Below are positions 1-9,022 of a DNA stretch of 64,000 nt, one piece after another. The notes beneath the pieces were generated by a model. That model searched no databases, was not told where the DNA came from, and saw only the letters and a program-made list of their open reading frames with translations. The DNA lies in NCBI GenBank assembly GCA_020633195.1, contig JACKEC010000038.1:11443-75442 (forward strand), written 5' to 3'. This DNA comes from Sandaracinaceae bacterium (lineage in GTDB: Bacteria; Myxococcota_A; Polyangia; Polyangiales; Sandaracinaceae). Numbering within the stretch: the stretch's first letter is position 1; the number at the start of each line of letters is the position of its first letter. A program made the position numbers and the translations under genes.

Positions 1-1360
1 ACAGCGTGCGGTCGTAACCGCCCTCGAGGCGCGGTCGCTCGACGAGCTTGAAGCGGCCATCGGACATCGAGTGCTCGCGACGCGCGGAGATCCAGCGCGC
101 GCGCGCCGCGACCAGGACCGCGTACTCGTCGGGGTGCGCCTCGGCCACGTCCAACTGATGATCGGGGTCGGCCTGCGCGTCGTGGAGCGTCGCGGGCGTG
201 CGCGCGTCCTCCCAGCAGAGCGCGAAGCGCTCGCCGTTGAGGCAGTAGCCGAAGCCCGAGCGGCCCGAGATGAGGCTGCCGGTGAAGAGCGGCGTGAGCG
301 CGTCCGAGCTCTCGGCCCCGACCAGGCCCTCGCCCTCGTCGCCGCCTCGCACGACCTCCGCGAGGCTCGCGCCATCGGCCTCGGGCCGGCTGTCCGCGGG
401 CACGCCGAGCAGGGCGTAGAGCGTCGGCGCCACGTCGACCAGGCTCACCGCGCGCGCGACCACCACGCCCGCGGGGATGCCCGGGCCCGCGATCGACAAC
501 GGGATGTTCAGGTTCGAGCCGTGGACGTTCGGCCCGTGCTCGTACCAGAGGTCTCGCTCGCCCATGCCCTCGCCGTGGTCGGAGCCGAAGACGACGAAAG
601 CCACCTTGCGTCGACCGAGCGCGTCGAGCCCCTCGAGGAGGCGCGCGATCTGCCGGTCCGCCCACCCGACCTCGGCGTCGTACGCGCGCGAGCACTCGGG
701 CCACGCGCGCTCGGAGATGCCGCCGCGGTTGTTGAGGGTGTGCGACCACTCGGCGTCGACCTGGACCGCGTGGCAGCCGGGCGTCGACGGAGGCTCGGCC
801 GCGGCCGGCGCCTCGTAGGGGGCGTGCGGGTCGAAGTAGTGCGCCCACAGCAAGAGCGGCTGGTCGGCGGGGACCTCGCGCGTGAGCTCGAGCGCGATGT
901 CGGTCACCTCGCTCGCGTCGATGCCGCGCCGCACCTCGAAGCGCCCGAAGCCGCGGTCGAGGTGCGTGTCCGGCCCCGCCGCCGGGTTGGCGCTCACCGC
1001 GCGCGTCTCGTAGCCCTGCGCGGTGAGCACCTCGGAGATCAGCGTCCCCTCCATGAGGGGGTAGTGCACCTCCATCGCGCCGTTGTGATGCGGCCACAGC
1101 CCGGTCCACAGCGACGCCAGCCCGGGCGTCGTGCGCGGCTGCGGGGTGATCGCGTGGGAGAACCGAACCCCCCGCGCGGCGAGCCCGTCGATCGCCGGCG
1201 TGTGGGCCGCCTCGTAGCCCCACGCCCCCACGCGATCCGCGCGGAGCGTGTCCACGGTGATCACGATCACGTCCGGCCGACGCGGCTCGACAGCCTTGGA
1301 CGCGTGGCTCGCGGGGGAGCCACAGCCGGCCACGAGCGCCAGCGCGAGGAGGGTGCGCAC
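1..1360 (-). CDS. Sulfatase-fold (alkaline phosphatase superfamily) lipoprotein, C-terminus cut by window edge
   Basis: The visible 453 codons begin at GTG 1360 with a lipoprotein signal (MRTLLALALVAGC, lipobox LVAGC). The metal-binding start of the sulfatase fold follows (VIVITVDTLRADRVGAWGY, about residues 31-49), and a later GSDHGEGMGE motif supplies more metal ligands. At the nucleophile position the sequence reads PRTTPGLASLWTG, so Thr stands where true sulfatases have the Cys/Ser that becomes formylglycine. Thr nucleophiles are known in phosphotransferase members of this superfamily. The substrate is therefore open: sulfate ester, phosphoester or phosphoglycerol are all possible. The 3' end lies outside the window. 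A second relative is at 15550-17943. Confidence 0.85.
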   Translation of the reverse strand, partial: MRTLLALALVAGCGSPASHASKAVEPRRPDVIVITVDTLRADRVGAWGYEAAHTPAIDGLAARGVRFSHAITPQPRTTPGLASLWTGLWPHHNGAMEVHYPLMEGTLISEVLTAQGYETRAVSANPAAGPDTHLDRGFGRFEVRRGIDASEVTDIALELTREVPADQPLLLWAHYFDPHAPYEAPAAAEPPSTPGCHAVQVDAEWSHTLNNRGGISERAWPECSRAYDAEVGWADRQIARLLEGLDALGRRKVAFVVFGSDHGEGMGERDLWYEHGPNVHGSNLNIPLSIAGPGIPAGVVVARAVSLVDVAPTLYALLGVPADSRPEADGASLAEVVRGGDEGEGLVGAESSDALTPLFTGSLISGRSGFGYCLNGERFALCWEDARTPATLHDAQADPDHQLDVAEAHPDEYAVLVAARARWISARREHSMSDGRFKLVERPRLEGGYDRTL

Positions 1361-1400
1361 GGCCGCATCCTACCCAACGAGCGAGGATGCGCCCGCCGGT

Positions 1401-2273
1401 TCAGGCGGCCATCGACCAGAGGTCGCAGGCCTGCGCCATCTCGCGGATGCTCGAGTGCCGATCCGGCGGCCGGTTGGAGAGCGCGCACATCACGCCCTCG
1501 GCGAGCGCGGGCGGCACCGCGGGGCGGACGCGATCGACGGCCTCGACGGGCTCGAGCATCGCGCAAAGCACCGAGCGCACGTCCCCGGCGCGGATCCGAT
1601 GCGGGGGGCAGCCGGTGAGCATCTCGTAGATGGTCGCGCCAGCGCCGTAGATGTCCGAGTAGACCGACGGCTCGTCGCCGAGCAGTGCCTCGGGGGCCAT
1701 GTAGCCGAGCGTGCCGACCACGACGTCGGGCTGGGTGACGCGGCTCTGCGGGTTGCCGAGGTCGCGGCCGATGCCGAAGTCGATGAGCTTCATGCCGCCC
1801 TCCTCGCCGTCGAGCAGGACGATGTTGGCGGGGTTCACGTCGCGGTGGACGATCCCGACCTCATGCGCGCAGTCGAGCGCCTCGAGCAGCTGCCCCGCGA
1901 TGGACAGCGCCTCGTCGATGGGCATCCAGAACAGGCCGGTCATCCGATCCGCGAGCGTCCGACCGCGGAGCCGCTCCATCACGAGGTAGGCGCGACCGTC
2001 CGGCAGCTCCCCGGCGTCTCGAACCGTTACGATACTCCGGTGACGGAGGCTGCGCGTGAGCCGCGCCTCCCGGAGCAGCCGCTGCCGCTCGATCACCCGG
2101 TGCTCGGGCTCGGGGTCGAGCAGCTTCACGGCGACGTCCGCGCCCTGCTCGTCGCGGGCCGCGTACACCACGGAGGAGCCGCCTCGACCGAGGACGTAGC
2201 GGAGCTCGTAGCGCCCCCCGAGGACGGTCCCGGGGCGCAGCGTCTCTCTCCCATCCGGAGCGCGGTGGGTCAT
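1401..2273 (-). CDS. Small soluble Ser/Thr protein kinase (Hanks type)
   Basis: This protein of about 290 residues is almost only a kinase domain. It has a glycine-rich loop LGRGGSSVV (about 28-36), the ATP-anchoring Lys50 in VAVKLL, the catalytic loop HRDVNPAN near 140, the metal-binding DFG near 160, and GTLGYMAPEA in the activation segment. No transmembrane segment or sensor domain follows, unlike the kinase at 7364-9022, so it is expected to be cytoplasmic. ATG 2273 was chosen because the N-terminus then leads straight into the kinase fold; ATG 2294 in the same frame would add seven residues. The gene is divergent from the lipoprotein at 2398. The substrate is unknown. Confidence 0.9.
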   Translation of the reverse strand: MTHRAPDGRETLRPGTVLGGRYELRYVLGRGGSSVVYAARDEQGADVAVKLLDPEPEHRVIERQRLLREARLTRSLRHRSIVTVRDAGELPDGRAYLVMERLRGRTLADRMTGLFWMPIDEALSIAGQLLEALDCAHEVGIVHRDVNPANIVLLDGEEGGMKLIDFGIGRDLGNPQSRVTQPDVVVGTLGYMAPEALLGDEPSVYSDIYGAGATIYEMLTGCPPHRIRAGDVRSVLCAMLEPVEAVDRVRPAVPPALAEGVMCALSNRPPDRHSSIREMAQACDLWSMAA

Positions 2274-2397
2274 GGTGGAGGGAGTACGCAACATCCGGGC
2301 CGCCTATTTCCCGGTCCCCCCAGATGCCCCGCCAGACCCACCGTGCACACTCGGGCACACTGGCGTGCCGGCGCTGCACGGGCGTAGTCTCCGGACC

Positions 2398-3051
2398 ATG
2401 AGACTCGGCATCTTGGCTTGCGTCGTCGCGCTGATCGCGGCGGGCTGCGACTCGGGCACGCCCTCGTCGGATGATGGCGGTGCGAGCGGAATGGACGCGG
2501 GCGTCGGCGCGACCGACGGAGGCGGCGCGGGGACCGACGGCGGGGCCGTCGACGCGGGCTCGATCGACGCGGGCGAGGGCTCCGACGGGGGCGCCGTCGA
2601 TGGCGGCGCCGGGAGCGACGCGGGCTCGACGCCAATCGACGGCGGCGGGCTCTGTACGCCCGAGACGCCCTGCACGGGTGGCGCGATCTGCGTGGGCGGG
2701 CCGCTCTGCGCGGACGGCTGGAGCTGCATCGAGTCCGACCGCCCCTGCACCGACGACCTCGTCGAGTACTGCGGCTGCGACGGCGCGACGTTCTCGGACA
2801 GCAGCACCTGCCCCACCCGCCCCTTCGCCCACATGGGCCCGTGCCCCGGAGCGGCCGGCTTCGACTGTGACAGGAGCCGCGTGACCTGCCGCGCCGTCGA
2901 GCCCACCTGCGGCCCCGGCCTCGTCGCCGAGGTCGAGGGCTCGTGCTGGACCTTCCGCTGCGTCCCCCTGACCGACTGCGGCTGCACCGACGGCGCCCAA
3001 TGCCCCGGGGACGCCACATGCGACGCGAGCGCCATGCGCTGCGCGCCTTAG
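2398..3051 (+). CDS. Cys-rich lipoprotein with Asp/Ala/Gly linker
   Basis: This is a predicted outer-surface lipoprotein of 217 residues. The signal MRLGILACVVALIAAGC ends in lipobox IAAGC with Cys17. Residues of about 20-80 form a low-complexity linker of DGG, DAG and TDGG units. The C-terminal part is a compact Cys-rich region, probably disulfide-bonded, with no catalytic motif I recognise; fragments such as CGCDGATFSDSSTC recall Kazal- or EGF-like small domains, but the match is weak. ATG 2398 was chosen over the upstream in-frame ATG 2272 because only it puts the signal peptide at the N-terminus. It is followed 13 bases later by the hotdog gene. Confidence 0.75.
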   Translation: MRLGILACVVALIAAGCDSGTPSSDDGGASGMDAGVGATDGGGAGTDGGAVDAGSIDAGEGSDGGAVDGGAGSDAGSTPIDGGGLCTPETPCTGGAICVGGPLCADGWSCIESDRPCTDDLVEYCGCDGATFSDSSTCPTRPFAHMGPCPGAAGFDCDRSRVTCRAVEPTCGPGLVAEVEGSCWTFRCVPLTDCGCTDGAQCPGDATCDASAMRCAP

Positions 3052-3064
3052 ACGGAGCTTCGAG

Positions 3065-3400
3065 ATGAGCGAATTCGAGATCGAGCAGCTCCACGCCGAC
3101 GACGCGCGGTGCGAGCTGAGGGCCCGCGTCCCCGAGGACCTGCGCTACTTCGAGGGTCACTTCGAGGGCGATCCCATCGTCCCCGGGATCGCACAGCTCC
3201 TCGCGCTGGTGTGGGCGCCCGCCCGACACGCCTGGCCGGACCTCCCGGCGCCTCGCGCGCTGACCCGGCTCAAGTTCCTCGCGGCGCTCCGGCCGGGCCA
3301 CGAGCTCACCGTGCGGCTGACGCGAACCGCGGACGCCGTGTCCTTCGAGATCGAGCGGGGGGACACGCCGTGCACCCGCGGGAAGCTCGTCCTCGGCTGA
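3065..3400 (+). CDS. Hotdog-fold dehydratase-like protein (ApeI/FabZ type)
   Basis: This 111-residue protein carries the hotdog signature YFEGHFEGDPIVPGIAQL (about residues 28-45), matching the HFPGxPVVPGVxQL motif of ApeI and FabA/FabZ 3-hydroxyacyl-ACP dehydratases, including the conserved His. The length is typical of a single hotdog subunit. By family it should act on acyl thioesters. No aryl-polyene or fatty-acid synthesis genes flank it; instead it starts a same-strand run whose next gene begins one base after its stop. The exact substrate cannot be inferred. Confidence 0.75.
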   Translation: MSEFEIEQLHADDARCELRARVPEDLRYFEGHFEGDPIVPGIAQLLALVWAPARHAWPDLPAPRALTRLKFLAALRPGHELTVRLTRTADAVSFEIERGDTPCTRGKLVLG

Positions 3401-3401
3401 C

Positions 3402-5039
3402 ATGCGCCTCCGCATCGAGAACGCAACGATCGTGGACGGCACCGGCGCGCCCGGGTACCGGGGCGCGATCACGATCGAGGACGAGCACCTCGCGGAGGTC
3501 GGCGAGGCCAGCCTCGCCCCCGACGAGGTGCTCGACGCGCGCGGGCAGGTCGTCGCGCCGGGGTTCATCGACGTCCACTCGCACTCGGACTTCACCCTGC
3601 CGGGTCAGCCCGAGGCGGAGGCGAAGATCGCGCAGGGCGTCACCACCGAGGTCGTGTGCAACTGCGGCCTCGGGCTCCTCCCGGCGAACGCGCGGGTCGA
3701 GAAGTTCTACGAGCTCATCCAGCCGATCGTCTTCGGCGAGCCGGGCGGGGGGTGCTACGCGGACCTGAACACGTATCGCGCGGCGCTCGAGGGGCGCGGC
3801 GTCTCCGTCAACGTCGCGTGCTTGGTACCCCACGGGAACGTGCGCGCCGCGGTGATGGGCATGGAGGAGCGCGACGCCACCGACGCCGAGATCGGCGACA
3901 TGCAGGAGCTCGTCTCCGAGGTGATGTCGCAGGGCGCGTTCGGGCTGTCGACGGGGCTCGTCTATCCCCCGGGCGCGTTCGCCACGCAGGAGGAGGTCAC
4001 CCGCGTGGTGCGCGCGGTGAAGCCGTTCGGCGGCTTCTACGCGACGCACATGCGAGACGAGGGCACCCGGGTCGTCCAGAGCATCGAGGAGGCCATCGGG
4101 ATCGGCCGCGCGGCGGGGGTCGGCGTCCAGATCTCGCACCACAAGGCGGCGGGCCGCCTCAACTGGGGCAAGACCAAGCGGACGCTGGCGATCCTCGACG
4201 AGGCGCGGGCCGAGGGCATCGACGTCCACAGCGACGTCTATCCCTACACCGCCGGGTCCACCGTGCTCAGCGCGATGGTCGTCCCGCTGTGGGCGTTCGA
4301 AGGGAGCCAGGCGCAGCTCATGGAGCGCCTGCAAGACCCGGCCACCCGCGTCCGCATCATCCGGGAGAGCAAGGAGCGCCTGCTGCAGCTCGTCCCCCTC
4401 CCCGGCCTGCTCCAGCGCATCATCCCCAAGCGCGTGTTCCTGCCCATCGTCCTGCGGGCGATGAGCAAGCTCGTGGTGATCAGCTCCACGCGCCGGCAGC
4501 ACCACTACGAGGGCAAGACCCTCCACGAGATGGCCAGGATGCGCGGACAGGATCTGTTCGAGGCCATCCTCGATCTGCTCGTCGAGGAGGAGACCGCGGT
4601 CGCCGCGATCGCGCACGTGATGGGCGAAGAAGACGTCCAGCGCGTGATGAGGCACCCACAGACGATGATCGGCACCGACGGGTTCCCGCAGCGCGAGGGC
4701 AAGCCGCACCCGCGCACCTACGGCACCTACCCTCGCGTGCTCGAGCGCTACGTCCGCGAGCTCGGCGTGCTCACGCTCGAGCAGGCGGTCCACAAGTCCA
4801 CGGGGATGGTGGCGGCCAAGCTCGGCCTGAGCGATCGCGGCGTGCTCCGCAAAGGGGCCCGCGCCGACCTCGTGCTCTTCGAGCCCGGCGAGGTCCACGA
4901 CCGCGCCACCTTCGAGGACCCGCGCAACGCCCCCGAGGGGGTGAGCCACGTCTTCGTCAACGGCGCCTGGACGCTGAAGGACGGAGCCCACACGGGCGCC
5001 CGCGCCGGGCGCGTGCTGAGCAAGCCGGCGGCCGCGTGA
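3402..5039 (+). CDS. N-acyl-D-amino-acid deacylase-like amidohydrolase
   Basis: The 545-residue protein has the D-aminoacylase layout of the amidohydrolase superfamily. The order is an N-terminal small beta domain, the HSHSD metal motif (about 59-63), the Cys of VVCNCG near 85 corresponding to the bridging zinc ligand, His in YATHMRDEG near 216, His in ISHHKAAG near 246, and the catalytic Asp in MIGTDGF near 425. The family hydrolyses N-acyl-D-amino acids and related amides in the cytoplasm. A role in turning over D-amino-acid derivatives of the envelope is only inference. Its stop overlaps the next start by one base (TGATG). Confidence 0.88.
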   Translation: MRLRIENATIVDGTGAPGYRGAITIEDEHLAEVGEASLAPDEVLDARGQVVAPGFIDVHSHSDFTLPGQPEAEAKIAQGVTTEVVCNCGLGLLPANARVEKFYELIQPIVFGEPGGGCYADLNTYRAALEGRGVSVNVACLVPHGNVRAAVMGMEERDATDAEIGDMQELVSEVMSQGAFGLSTGLVYPPGAFATQEEVTRVVRAVKPFGGFYATHMRDEGTRVVQSIEEAIGIGRAAGVGVQISHHKAAGRLNWGKTKRTLAILDEARAEGIDVHSDVYPYTAGSTVLSAMVVPLWAFEGSQAQLMERLQDPATRVRIIRESKERLLQLVPLPGLLQRIIPKRVFLPIVLRAMSKLVVISSTRRQHHYEGKTLHEMARMRGQDLFEAILDLLVEEETAVAAIAHVMGEEDVQRVMRHPQTMIGTDGFPQREGKPHPRTYGTYPRVLERYVRELGVLTLEQAVHKSTGMVAAKLGLSDRGVLRKGARADLVLFEPGEVHDRATFEDPRNAPEGVSHVFVNGAWTLKDGAHTGARAGRVLSKPAAA

Positions 5040-5476
5040 TGACCCGGGTGCTGCTCGCCAAGGACGTCGACCGCGACGCCATCGACGCCGCGGCGCGCGC
5101 GCACGGCTGGCCGCTGTTGAACGTGTTTCGCCGGACCGAGGCGCGCCCGCGCCAGATCGTGTTCGGCTCCGCGGAGTGGATCCTCACGTTCATCGAGGAC
5201 CACCGCATCGACGCCCGCTACGCCGTCATCGAGGGTCACGACGAGGACACGCTGGCCGAGGCGATCCGAGCCTCGCTCACCACGCTCGACCTCGACGACG
5301 TGCTCGCGATGCTCGCGACCGAGCGCGTGCGCGCCCTGTGCTGGCTCGGGGTCATCGGCCCCGCGACGCCGACCGAGCCCGTGGCGAGCCTGCTCGCGGC
5401 GGCCGCCGCCTCCGAGGATCGAGCCGAGCGCGACGCGGCGTCGTTCGCCTACCAGGCGCTCGGGTGGCCGACGTGA
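5039..5476 (+). CDS. Hypothetical protein, 145 aa
   Basis: I do not recognise a family. The protein of 145 residues is acidic and mainly helical in appearance, without signal peptide, membrane segment or Cys motif. The ATG at 5039 overlaps the preceding stop by one base, and its own stop overlaps the next start by four bases (GTGA). This places it firmly inside a translationally coupled unit between the amidohydrolase and the YkgJ-type protein. No function is assigned. Confidence 0.7.
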   Translation: MTRVLLAKDVDRDAIDAAARAHGWPLLNVFRRTEARPRQIVFGSAEWILTFIEDHRIDARYAVIEGHDEDTLAEAIRASLTTLDLDDVLAMLATERVRALCWLGVIGPATPTEPVASLLAAAAASEDRAERDAASFAYQALGWPT

Positions 5477-6855
5477 GCCTCCACTTCGAGCGGCCGCGGC
5501 TCGCCGTCCACGTGCAAGCTCGCGTGCACGTCGCAGACGGCGCGACGCACGTGGTGCTCTACGACCCGCGCACCGACACGACCGCGCAGATCGGGCTCGA
5601 CGACTGGCACCTGGTCCAGCAAGCGGACGGCACGCGCGACCTCGACGCGCTGTGCCTCGCGGCCGCGCGGCTCGGGATCGACCCCAGCGAGGCCGGCGTC
5701 CGCGGCCTCTTCGGCGAGCTCGAGGAGGCGGGGATGCTGTGCGACGGCCTCGCGCTCAAGCTGCGCACGCCCCCCGTCCCGCCGACCGCGCAGCCGCCGG
5801 ACGATACGCCGCTCGAGATCCTCGAGGACTTCTCGCTCACCTGCGACGGCCGCGGCGCGTGCTGCCGCTTCTACGGCAGCGTGGGGTTCACCCCGGTGGA
5901 GGCGCTCCGCGGGAGGCTCCAGGCCGCCGCCGTCTCGCTGCCGGTGGACGACGCCGACCTCTTCGTCCCGATGTCGGGGGGTCAGATCGATCACCCCGAC
6001 GAGCCGCTCGCGGTCGCCCTCGTCGACGGCCGCTGCGCGTTCCTCACCGACACCGAGCGTTGCGGCATCCACGAGCGCGCGGGGGCGCTCGCGAAGCCGG
6101 CCGTGTGTCGCATCTACCCGGCCGCGTTCGTGCACGACGGCACCGCGATGCGCGTCTCGCTCGTCCCCGAGTGCGCCTGCATCTTCTCCAGCCTCGGCGT
6201 CCCCGGCGGGGCGCTCCTCACCCCGGCGGGGGCCACGAAGCTCGGCGACATCGAGCCGCAGGTCGGCTTCCGCGAGGTCCCCGATCCCGTGCCGCTGACG
6301 GCTCGCGCGACGGCCTCTCGCGCCGAGCTGCGCCGCTGGTCCCTGGACGTGCACGCGCTCGCGCGCCGCGCCGACCGCGACGCCGCGGGGTGGGCCCTCG
6401 CGCTCGCCGACGCGATCGAGGCGACCGGCGAGCTCGGCGCCGTGGACATCGCCCCGGCCCCCCTCGACGCCGCCCGGCCATGGGTCGAGGCGTTCCGCGT
6501 CGCCGTCACCGCGGCGGCGGCGACCCAGGACGCCCACCGCGGTGTCACCGATCTGAGCCGACGCGCCGCGCGCTGGGCCGCCGACGCGCTCGCCACGCGC
6601 GATCCCCTGACCGAGCCCGCCAACCCCGCCGACGAGGGCTTCTACCTCGCCGCGCTCGCGTTCGGTCACCGGCTCGCGATCGAGGGGCGCCCCATCGCGC
6701 GCGGTCTGCGAGGCCGCGCCGCGCGGATCCTCGTCGCCCGCGCCATGGCCGCGTACCCGCCCCCCATCGACCCCGCCGCCGCGCACCCGCTCGCGCTCGT
6801 CGAGGCCGCGACCCGCAACCTCGGGATCAGCGGGTTCGGCGATGACGTGGACTGA
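5473..6855 (+). CDS. YkgJ-family Cys-cluster protein with N-terminal PqqD-like region
   Basis: In this 460-residue protein the middle region (about 120-220) holds the YkgJ/FliB-type metal-chelating cluster: a Cys followed by GRGACCRF, then CAFL, CGIH and CRIYP, the motif series of the putative zinc- or iron-chelating domain. The first 90 residues look like a PqqD-type winged fold, with an internal LDDWHLVQQ and ending in GLFGELEEAGML, but this is a weak call. The C-terminal half is helical and unassigned. The start was set at GTG 5473 because it makes the usual GTGA overlap with the previous stop. The biochemical role of YkgJ proteins is not established. Confidence 0.75.
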   Translation: MSLHFERPRLAVHVQARVHVADGATHVVLYDPRTDTTAQIGLDDWHLVQQADGTRDLDALCLAAARLGIDPSEAGVRGLFGELEEAGMLCDGLALKLRTPPVPPTAQPPDDTPLEILEDFSLTCDGRGACCRFYGSVGFTPVEALRGRLQAAAVSLPVDDADLFVPMSGGQIDHPDEPLAVALVDGRCAFLTDTERCGIHERAGALAKPAVCRIYPAAFVHDGTAMRVSLVPECACIFSSLGVPGGALLTPAGATKLGDIEPQVGFREVPDPVPLTARATASRAELRRWSLDVHALARRADRDAAGWALALADAIEATGELGAVDIAPAPLDAARPWVEAFRVAVTAAAATQDAHRGVTDLSRRAARWAADALATRDPLTEPANPADEGFYLAALAFGHRLAIEGRPIARGLRGRAARILVARAMAAYPPPIDPAAAHPLALVEAATRNLGISGFGDDVD

Positions 6856-6917
6856 TCCCCAGGGCTACATCCGGCGAGTTGACGGGCGATGGGGCGCTGT
6901 CAGAGTCGCTCTCTCAG

Positions 6918-7355
6918 ATGGCCAAGGCACCGAAGTCTCGCGCGAAGCCCGACGCGCTCACCCTCTGGAGCCACCCCGGCGAGCTCGCCTCGGCGATGCG
7001 CGGCTGCAAGATGACGCCGAAGGCGTTCGCCGCCGCGAGCGCCGACACGCTGTTGCAGCGCGAGGGGGTGACGGTGGAGCTCGTCGACGGAGTGCGCGTG
7101 TACTCGGAGCGGGGGATCGAGATCGGGACGCTCGCGCTCGACGGCGACACGCTCGTGCTCCGCTTCGCCGCCCCCGACGAGCGCCCCGACTGGGAGCAGG
7201 TCGAGCACTGCTACGAGGCGGTCGCGGATCGACCCGGCTGGCTGGAGTTCCGGCGCCCCGCCACTCGTGACCCTCGCCCGAGCCTCGAGGCGCGCGTGGG
7301 CGCGCTCGTCGGGCGCGCGGCGTTCGAGCGCGCGCAGCGAGCGCAGAAGAGCTAG
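6918..7355 (+). CDS. Hypothetical protein, about 145 aa
   Basis: This soluble protein is of unknown function. ATG 6918 (MAKAPKSRAKP) is preferred; an in-frame upstream start at 6879 would add 13 residues. The composition is ordinary and codon use is like the neighbours. No signal peptide, Cys motif or known domain is visible. It is convergent with the kinase gene that ends at 7364, leaving only eight bases between the two stops. Confidence 0.55.
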   Translation: MAKAPKSRAKPDALTLWSHPGELASAMRGCKMTPKAFAAASADTLLQREGVTVELVDGVRVYSERGIEIGTLALDGDTLVLRFAAPDERPDWEQVEHCYEAVADRPGWLEFRRPATRDPRPSLEARVGALVGRAAFERAQRAQKS

Positions 7356-7363
7356 CGCCGACG

Positions 7364-9022
7364 CTACTCCTCGGGACGCAGCTCGGCGCGCACGAGGGCG
7401 CGACCTCCGGGCGGGACGACCACCGTCTCCTGATGCGAGAGGCCGAGCTCGGGGTTGTGCAAGCGGACCACGTGGCGGCCGGAGGGGACCTCGAGGCCGC
7501 GGCGCGGGGAGCTGTGGGGCTGCAGGACGCCGTCGATGTAGATCCGCGCCCACGGGTTGCTCCAGACGTCGAGGAACCCGGGCTCGCCGGTGGCGGCGGG
7601 CGTCGCCTCGGGCCGCGTCCCCGACGCGCGACCTCGACGACGCACGTTGGGCGGCGCCGTGGCGGCGGGCTCGCCGTCCGGATCCGCTTCGACCGGCGTC
7701 CCCTCGGTGGGGACCGACGGGTCGGACGCGGGTGGCTCGGGCGGGGCGACCTCGACGACGGGATCCCCGGGCGGATCGACGCCCGGCTCGATGGCCGCGG
7801 GCGGCTCGTTCACCGCGACGGGCGGGTCGTCGACCTCGACCGGCGGCGCGTCGTCGAGCGACGCGATCGGCTCCGGAGGATCGTCCTCGGCGCTGACCAC
7901 CGCGAAGACGATCCCGACGACCCCGACGAGGAGCAGCACGAGCGCGACCGGCATCACCCCGCTTGCCCGGGTCTTCTGCCAGACGGTCTGACTCGCCGCG
8001 ACGCGCTCCTCCGAGCCAGGCGCGAGCATGGTGAGCCCGTCGGGCGACACGGTCGCCACGAGCGTCTGGATCTTGCTCGGGTGGGACGGCTGCGTCGGCG
8101 CGTGGGCGTCCGCCTTGCCATCCCCGATCAGCGGCCGCAGCTCGCTCGGGTCCAGGACGATGTGGCACGCGTAGCTGACCTTGACGATCTCCTTGGCCAG
8201 CTCGCCCGCGGTGGCGAAGCGCGCCTCCCGGTTGGGCGCGAGCAGGCGCGCCACGAGCGCGTCCACCTCGGGCGGGATCTCCGTCGCGTACCTCGACGGA
8301 GGCTGGTAGCCCATGCTCTCCAGCGTCGCCTCGGGCGCCGGATCGACCATGCCCTTCCAGGGTCGCTGCCCGGTGAGCATCTCGTAGATGAGCAGGCCGA
8401 CCGCGAACAGGTCGCAGCGGGCGTCGAGGGGATCGCCCCGCAGCTGCTCGGGGGCCATGTACATCGGCTTGCCGGCGACCAGGCTGGTGCGCCCCTGCTG
8501 CGCGGCGAACGCGGCGATGCCGAAGTCGACGAGCTTCACCACGCCCTGTCGGGAGATGAGGACGTTGGCAGGGCTCACGTCGCGGTGGATGATCCCCTCG
8601 TGCGCTCCGTCTTCGCTCTGCAGGAGGTGGGCGCTGTCGAGCGCGCGCGTGACGTCGAGCGCGATCTGCAGCGTCTGCGCGAGCGTGGGTCTCTTCCCAT
8701 TCGCGCTGAGGCCGGCGAGGATGTCGTCGAGCGACTGACCGTCGACGAACTCCATGACGATGAAGAGCTCGTCCCCATGCCGCCCGAAGTCGAAGACCTG
8801 AACGATGTTCGCGTGCTGAAGCCGCGCCGCGATCCGCGCCTCTCGGATGAAGCGCTGCGCCATCGTCTCTTGCTGAGCCCACTCGGCGCGGATGCGCTTG
8901 ATCGCGACGATCTTCTCGAAGCCGTGCGGCCCGAGGGCGCGCGCCTTGACGACCTCGCCCATCCCGCCCTCGCCGAGCGGCGCCAAGACTTCGAAGCGAT
9001 CGAATCGAGACGACGAGCTCAA
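7364..9022 (-). CDS. Membrane Ser/Thr protein kinase with extracytoplasmic PEGA domain
   Basis: This 552-residue receptor-like kinase has the glycine-rich loop LGEGGMGEVV near residue 16, Lys in VAIKRI, the catalytic loop HRDVSPANVL near 140, DFG near 157 and an MYMAPEQL segment. After a juxtamembrane part comes one membrane helix (VALVLLLVGVVGIVFAVVS), a long Pro/Glu/Asp-rich linker and a C-terminal PEGA domain (IYIDGVLQP). No in-frame ATG or GTG lies near the kinase start. TTG 9022 is the only usual start that keeps the whole nucleotide loop, so the start is uncertain. It is divergent from a PEGA lipoprotein and overlaps its 5' end. Confidence 0.85.
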   Translation of the reverse strand: MSSSSRFDRFEVLAPLGEGGMGEVVKARALGPHGFEKIVAIKRIRAEWAQQETMAQRFIREARIAARLQHANIVQVFDFGRHGDELFIVMEFVDGQSLDDILAGLSANGKRPTLAQTLQIALDVTRALDSAHLLQSEDGAHEGIIHRDVSPANVLISRQGVVKLVDFGIAAFAAQQGRTSLVAGKPMYMAPEQLRGDPLDARCDLFAVGLLIYEMLTGQRPWKGMVDPAPEATLESMGYQPPSRYATEIPPEVDALVARLLAPNREARFATAGELAKEIVKVSYACHIVLDPSELRPLIGDGKADAHAPTQPSHPSKIQTLVATVSPDGLTMLAPGSEERVAASQTVWQKTRASGVMPVALVLLLVGVVGIVFAVVSAEDDPPEPIASLDDAPPVEVDDPPVAVNEPPAAIEPGVDPPGDPVVEVAPPEPPASDPSVPTEGTPVEADPDGEPAATAPPNVRRRGRASGTRPEATPAATGEPGFLDVWSNPWARIYIDGVLQPHSSPRRGLEVPSGRHVVRLHNPELGLSHQETVVVPPGGRALVRAELRPEE

